DNA of 18,061 bases from an uncultured Selenomonas sp. (lineage in GTDB: Bacteria; Bacillota; Negativicutes; Selenomonadales; Selenomonadaceae): NCBI GenBank assembly GCA_900552565.1, contig USAK01000034.1:1-18061 (forward strand), read 5' to 3'. A program made the translations under genes and the position numbers. A model generated the notes under the pieces. That model searched no databases. It saw only the letters and a list, made by a program, of their open reading frames with translations, and was not told the origin of the DNA. Below, in pieces: positions 14,666-18,061 of the stretch (position 1 is its first letter; each line of letters starts with the position of its first letter).

Positions 14666-15339
14666 TGTCAGAACGTACACCTTACATCAAACGCCATAAG
14701 AAGGGGTTCATTTACTTCCATTGGGTCAATGCAGTCACTTTTTTCCTGCTGTTTCTGACGGCGATGCCGCTTTACACGAACAAGTTTCTGTTCCTTTATG
14801 AAACTTTCGGCGCAGAGACACTGCAGACCTGTCACCATGTCCTCGGTGTCATCTTCCTGCTCAACCCGATTGTCGCTTTGCTCTTCACGGCACGCAGCGG
14901 CGTCTTGACGCTGATTCGCGAGGTCCTGCGCTTTGACAGGGATGATATTAAATTCCTCGTCAAATTCCCCGCAGAGCTCATTGGCAAAGAGCCTAAGGAT
15001 ATGCCGAAGCAGGGCTTTTACAACGGCGGCGAACGCATGAATATCCTGTTGCAGGCTCTTCTGTGGCTGGGCTTTGTCGTCTCGGGCCTGACGCTCTGGC
15101 TCGGTGCCGGCCATATCTCACCGGCCATCCGCACGTGGATGATTCCGCTGCACAGCCTTTGTGCCGGTCTTGGCTTTGCGGCTGCCATCGGCCATATCTA
15201 TCTGGCCATCGGCGTCAATCCCGATTCGTTCCACGGCATGCGCGACGGCACGGTCAAAGAGAACTACGCGAAGCATCATCATGCGAAATGGACGGACCAG
15301 CTCGAAGCTGAGGGCCGCCTCGAACGCGAGCTTAAATGA
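14665..15339 (+). CDS. fdhC: Formate dehydrogenase gamma subunit, cytochrome b
   Basis: This 224-residue membrane protein passes electrons from the beta subunit to quinone through two b hemes. Four membrane segments can be seen (about 15-34, 54-74, 128-148 and 160-182). Histidines at H19 (FHWVN), H57 (TCHHVL), H163 (PLHSLC) and H177 (IGHIYLA) match the spacing of the heme ligands of E. coli FdnI. The tail is charged (HHHAKWTDQLEAEGRLERELK). ATG 14665 overlaps the fdhB stop (ATGA-type coupling), and GGGGGAG precedes it. It closes the formate dehydrogenase cluster; a strong terminator stands 40 bases after the stop. Confidence 0.93.
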   Translation: MSERTPYIKRHKKGFIYFHWVNAVTFFLLFLTAMPLYTNKFLFLYETFGAETLQTCHHVLGVIFLLNPIVALLFTARSGVLTLIREVLRFDRDDIKFLVKFPAELIGKEPKDMPKQGFYNGGERMNILLQALLWLGFVVSGLTLWLGAGHISPAIRTWMIPLHSLCAGLGFAAAIGHIYLAIGVNPDSFHGMRDGTVKENYAKHHHAKWTDQLEAEGRLERELK

Positions 15340-15378
15340 GTCCGTGGTTTAACCGTAGAATTTGATATACCATAAACT

Positions 15379-15412
15379 AAAATCCTGCCATTTTTTGTGG
15401 CAGGATTTTTTT
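15379..15412 (+). terminator. Intrinsic terminator after the formate dehydrogenase genes
   Basis: AAAATCCTGCCA (15379-15390) pairs perfectly with TGGCAGGATTTT (15398-15409) around a TTTTTTG loop. The T-run covers 15406-15412. The A-run at the foot would make it work on the other strand too. Confidence 0.92.
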
Positions 15413-15538
15413 ACCCTTCGGCGAAAAAGAATATATGGTTATCTATGGCATTCTACAACATCATGCAGACAATCCAGAACAAATGGAATAACAGATATCC
15501 AGTAGATTTTGCAAAAAGGTAAGAAGGAAGGGATCATC

Positions 15539-16144
15539 ATGATCTGCAGAAAATGTGGCCGTATGCTGGAATCGGGGACGCGGGTCTGTCCCTTCTGCGG
15601 TGAACCGGCGACACTGGCGGCGAGTCCTTTGCAGAAAGGCATGCCGGAGCTTGTTTTATTGAAAGAATTGGCGCCTGTGCCAGCGACGCGTCAGGAGACG
15701 ATTGAAGAATTAAGACGGCTGGAGCCGTATTTTGAAGAACTGGGAGATAAGTACGCGACGCTGTCGGACCTGTGGCTCAAGGCAGCCTGCTGGGACCCGC
15801 CTTCCAAGCAGCGCTGGGCCTTTGGGAGTTTCCTTCTGGCATTGGTGCTCTACCTTATCGTGGGCATTCATCTGCCGCCGCTCGCTGCCCTGATTTTCCT
15901 GGCACTATGGGGGCTGATTTATTACTTCGGTTATAATAATTCTCTCAAGAAGTACGAAACGTATAAATTCCAGACCGAATATTCCATCCGCAAACTCGAA
16001 AATGAAATCCGCAGACATTATAATGAAGCAAAGGACTGCTTCCTGCCGCTCGATTATACGGCGCCATCTGTTCTTTATGAACTTTTGGCGGGGCTGGATT
16101 CGGGCATGATTGCTTCATTCGAGGATTATCGCATCAACAATTGA
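15539..16144 (+). CDS. Zinc-ribbon membrane protein of unknown function
   Basis: I do not recognise a function. The 201-residue protein begins with a zinc ribbon (C3-x2-C6 and C17-x2-C20, in ICRKCGRML and VCPFCGEP). Then come a polar helical region rich in Glu and Leu (about 50-85), two close membrane segments (about 94-112 and 114-132: FGSFLLALVLYLIVGI and LAALIFLALWGLIYYFGY), and a charged, probably coiled C-terminal part (LKKYETYKFQTEYSIRKLENEIRRHY). The layout suggests both ends in the cytoplasm. ATG 15539 is chosen because AAGGAAGG lies about seven bases upstream and the ribbon starts there; a TTG at 15509 would add ten residues with no good ribosome site. It stands alone between two terminators. 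Confidence 0.7.
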   Translation: MICRKCGRMLESGTRVCPFCGEPATLAASPLQKGMPELVLLKELAPVPATRQETIEELRRLEPYFEELGDKYATLSDLWLKAACWDPPSKQRWAFGSFLLALVLYLIVGIHLPPLAALIFLALWGLIYYFGYNNSLKKYETYKFQTEYSIRKLENEIRRHYNEAKDCFLPLDYTAPSVLYELLAGLDSGMIASFEDYRINN

Positions 16145-16155
16145 GCACGGCGTAC

Positions 16156-16187
16156 AAAAATACCGCATCTTTGGATGCGGTATTTTT
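16156..16187. terminator. Bidirectional terminator between convergent genes
   Basis: AAAAATACCGCATC (16156-16169) pairs perfectly with GATGCGGTATTTTT (16174-16187) around TTTG. With A-runs on one side and T-runs on the other it can end both the Zn-ribbon gene and the convergent anion transporter gene. Confidence 0.92.
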
Positions 16188-16228
16188 GTGGTATTGTTTA
16201 ATGAGGGAAGGATATAGGATAGGTTAGG

Positions 16229-17773
16229 TCAGCCTGTGACCCAGGAGACAAAATAGATGCAGAGCGGGATGGTCACACAGGCGATGCCGATGACATCGAT
16301 GTAGACGCCCGTTCGGATCATCTTGGTAATCGGAATGTAGCCCGAAGCGTAGACGATGGCATTTGGCGGCGTCGAGACCGGCAGCATGAAGCCGAGCGAT
16401 GCCGAAAGGGCAATGGCGACGGAAACAGGAATCGGGCTGATGCCGGCCGAGACGGCAGCGGTGATGGCCAGCGGGCCAATCATGTTGGTCGCGGCCGTGT
16501 GGCTCGTGAGCTCAGAGAGCAGCAGGGCCATGACGGAGAAAATTGCGACCATGGCAATCGGGGAGGGGCTGCCGCCCATCATGGCGATGATGGCATCGCC
16601 GACCCATTTGGAGAGGCCCGTCTTGTACATCATGCCGCCCATGGCGAGACCGCCGCCAAAGAGAATCAGCGTGCCCCACTCGATGCCGTCCTTGGCATCT
16701 TTCCAGCTCAGCGTGAACTCGCGTTTCTTGAAGTCAACTGGAAGCAGGAAGAGCAGCAGGGCACCAATCATGGCCGCAGCGGCCTCAGGGAACAGGCGGT
16801 TGTACATCTTGAGAATCGGCGTGCCGCTGCCATAGACGATGGAGAGGATGCCCGGCAGAATCCAGAGCACGACGGCCACAGCAAAGCAGAAGACCGTATT
16901 TTTCTGTGCGCGCGTCCAGCTGCCGAGCTCTTTGAGCTTATTCTGGATGAACGTCTCGGCACCGTCGATTTTTTCGACATCCGCGGGGAACATGCGGATG
17001 AGCACGACGTAAGCAATGACGAAATAAGCAACCATAGCGATGAGGCCCCAGGTCATCCACTCAAAGAAGGAAACCTGAATATCCGTCATCTGGTCAAGGA
17101 AGCCGAGCATGATGAGGTTCGGCGGGGTGCCGATTGGCGTCAAAACGCCGCCAATCGAGCAGGCATAAGCGGTCATGAGCATGAGGCCCGTGGCGTATTT
17201 ATAATCGTGGAGGTCAATCTGGCGGCCATTGACGGCAAACATCTCTTTGATGGAGGCGAGCAGGCCGAGGCAGATGGGGAACATCATGGCAGCTGTGGCC
17301 GTGTTGCTGACCCAGCCGGAGCAGAGTGCTGCGGCAAGACCTGTGGCGAGGAAAATGCGGCGCGGATTGGAGCCAACCCAGGACCTCGAGAGCAGCCAGT
17401 AGGCAAAACGCTTATCGATGCCGTGCGTCATCATCGCCTTGGCGAGGATAAAGCCGCCCATGAACAGGAAAATCATGGGATTGGCAAAGGCGGCAAAGGC
17501 CATGCTGACAGGCACGACGCCGGTGATGACCGCGAGTGTCGGGCCAATCAGCGACGTCACGGGGATGGGAACGGGCTCGGTAATCCACCAGAGCGCGACG
17601 AGTACCATAATGGATAAGAGCTTATGAGCTTCAAGGGTCAACCCGTCAATCGGGGTAAAGAATACGAGCAGGGCTAGGATGGGGGCGCCGAACAGGCCAA
17701 TCGTGCGGCGGCGGCGGTCAAAGACCTGCTCCGCGCGCTTGACAGCCAGCGCTTCCTGGTTGATCTTGTTCAT
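16229..17773 (-). CDS. DASS (SLC13-like) sodium-coupled anion/dicarboxylate transporter
   Basis: The 514-residue membrane protein belongs to the divalent anion:sodium symporter family (VcINDY, CitT and relatives), which moves dicarboxylates, citrate or sulfate across the inner membrane. Two inverted repeats are visible. The first has CSGWVSNTATAAMMFP (SNT at 156-158) and TPIGTPPN (212-219). The second has SELTSHTAATNMIGP (SHT at 424-426) and LPVSTPPN (464-471). SNT motifs form the sodium and substrate sites; the second is S-H-T here. A basic N-terminal tail (about residues 1-24) precedes the first segment. AGGAGG stands seven to eight bases before the ATG on the minus strand. In an anaerobe with formate dehydrogenase a C4-dicarboxylate such as succinate or fumarate is a sensible substrate, but the sequence does not decide it. 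Confidence 0.88.
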   Translation of the reverse strand: MNKINQEALAVKRAEQVFDRRRRTIGLFGAPILALLVFFTPIDGLTLEAHKLLSIMVLVALWWITEPVPIPVTSLIGPTLAVITGVVPVSMAFAAFANPMIFLFMGGFILAKAMMTHGIDKRFAYWLLSRSWVGSNPRRIFLATGLAAALCSGWVSNTATAAMMFPICLGLLASIKEMFAVNGRQIDLHDYKYATGLMLMTAYACSIGGVLTPIGTPPNLIMLGFLDQMTDIQVSFFEWMTWGLIAMVAYFVIAYVVLIRMFPADVEKIDGAETFIQNKLKELGSWTRAQKNTVFCFAVAVVLWILPGILSIVYGSGTPILKMYNRLFPEAAAAMIGALLLFLLPVDFKKREFTLSWKDAKDGIEWGTLILFGGGLAMGGMMYKTGLSKWVGDAIIAMMGGSPSPIAMVAIFSVMALLLSELTSHTAATNMIGPLAITAAVSAGISPIPVSVAIALSASLGFMLPVSTPPNAIVYASGYIPITKMIRTGVYIDVIGIACVTIPLCIYFVSWVTG

Positions 17774-17837
17774 GGATATTCCTCCTTCGATGTAGTAGTG
17801 GATTGACTGCGTAAGTCAGAACTGTGTTATGTATCTT

Positions 17838-17866
17838 ATGATACAGAAATATCAGAACTTTATCAA
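17838..17866 (-). promoter_or_regulatory. Promoter of the DASS transporter gene
   Basis: Read on the minus strand, TTGATA (17866-17861), a 17-base spacer and TATCAT (17843-17838) give a strong promoter. A perfect inverted repeat, GTATC-TTAT-GATAC (17831-17844), covers the -10 and the probable start site, where a repressor could sit. A second small repeat, TGACT-GCGTA-AGTCA (17804-17818), lies in the leader. Confidence 0.65.
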
Positions 17867-17872
17867 TAGCAA

Positions 17873-17916
17873 AATGGCATTCAAACGATTCTGTTTAGGA
17901 ATAGTTGAATGCCATT
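17873..17916 (-). terminator. Probable terminator of the downstream minus-strand gene
   Basis: AATGGCATTCAA (17873-17884) pairs perfectly with TTGAATGCCATT (17905-17916), with an inner ATTC/GAAT stem and a seven-base loop. On the minus strand it is followed by only four T residues, so it may be modest. It sits between the end of the partial gene and the DASS promoter. Confidence 0.65.
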
Positions 17917-17936
17917 CGATTATATTCTATATTTAC

Positions 17937-18061
17937 TTATACGTCATCTTTCAGATAGCGTTTATCGAGGAGGTCTTTTACCGTACGCTGCTTGTTGTTC
18001 TCTATATAGCGATGGATGAAGATATTCGGGATGGCCACGCCGATTGCAATGCCGATGATGA
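17937..18061 (-). CDS. C-terminal end of an unidentified membrane protein (partial)
   Basis: Forty codons and a TAA stop are visible; the rest lies beyond the window. The translation starts with a hydrophobic stretch (IIGIAIGVAIPNIFI) followed by a charged tail (HRYIENNKQRTVKDLLDKRY, then LKDDV). This fits the last membrane segment and cytoplasmic tail of an integral membrane protein. I do not recognise the family. The frame is supported by the codon pattern, by the hydrophobic-then-charged layout and by a terminator-like hairpin 21 bases after the stop. It is transcribed in the same direction as the DASS gene but is separated from it by that terminator and by the DASS promoter. Confidence 0.6.
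   Translation of the reverse strand, partial: IIGIAIGVAIPNIFIHRYIENNKQRTVKDLLDKRYLKDDV

Noticed and set aside
16499..17617. 372-codon plus-strand frame opposite the DASS transporter
   Set aside because: The product is rich in His, Glu, Gly and Asp with no domain, which is the typical shadow of a membrane protein gene. The minus-strand gene has clear motifs, a promoter and a ribosome site.

Overview
The window looks like chromosomal DNA from an anaerobic, Tat-competent, two-membrane Firmicute of the Negativicutes (Selenomonas/Mitsuokella-like). This is inferred from clostridial-type protein features (IS3 OrfA, Cys-rich MoeA-like protein, Zn-ribbon membrane protein) combined with a periplasmic, Tat-exported formate dehydrogenase of the FdnGHI type. 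The genus call is tentative. Coding DNA is GC-rich and dense; gaps are AT-rich and carry clear promoters, palindromes and terminators. No rRNA, tRNA or CRISPR array was seen.

Layout. (1) 1-459: the start of an IS3-type insertion sequence on the minus strand, with an orfA that appears cut short by a nonsense codon. (2) 574-1749: dinB, DNA polymerase IV. (3) 1779-7314: a molybdenum cofactor (Moco) operon. It opens with an extended -10 promoter, a Moco-type riboswitch and an intrinsic terminator, then encodes a MoeA-like molybdopterin-binding protein with a Cys-rich tail, MoeA, MoaA, a MOSC-MogA fusion and a MobA-MobB fusion. (4) 7335-8863: an MFS transporter gene behind a strong promoter and a structured leader that ends in a terminator hairpin, a possible unclassified or fluoride-like riboswitch. 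(5) 8944-15412: fdhD, then a Tat-exported, cysteine-type formate dehydrogenase alpha subunit, FdhE, the Fe-S beta subunit and the cytochrome b gamma subunit, closed by a strong terminator. (6) 15539-16141: a small Zn-ribbon membrane protein. (7) 16229-17773, minus: a DASS (SLC13-like) anion/dicarboxylate transporter. (8) 17937-end, minus: the C-terminus of an unidentified membrane protein.

How it fits together. The Moco operon makes cyclic pyranopterin (MoaA), adenylates molybdopterin and inserts Mo (MogA domain, MoeA), and forms the guanine dinucleotide (MobA-MobB). FdhD sulfurates the cofactor, FdhE matures the enzyme, and the FdhABC complex oxidises formate outside the inner membrane and feeds the quinone pool. 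A sensor of the end product (riboswitch) sits in front of the cofactor genes. Repeated palindromes with GTAAA/TTTAC half-sites sit in front of the formate dehydrogenase genes and may be operators. The first cofactor steps and sulfur carriers (moaC, moaD, moaE, moeB) are not in the window.

The most informative non-coding observations are the Moco riboswitch with a 13-bp antiterminator readable from sequence, the unassigned leader RNA before the MFS gene, and the paired GTAAA-N5-TTTAC palindromes before fdhA.
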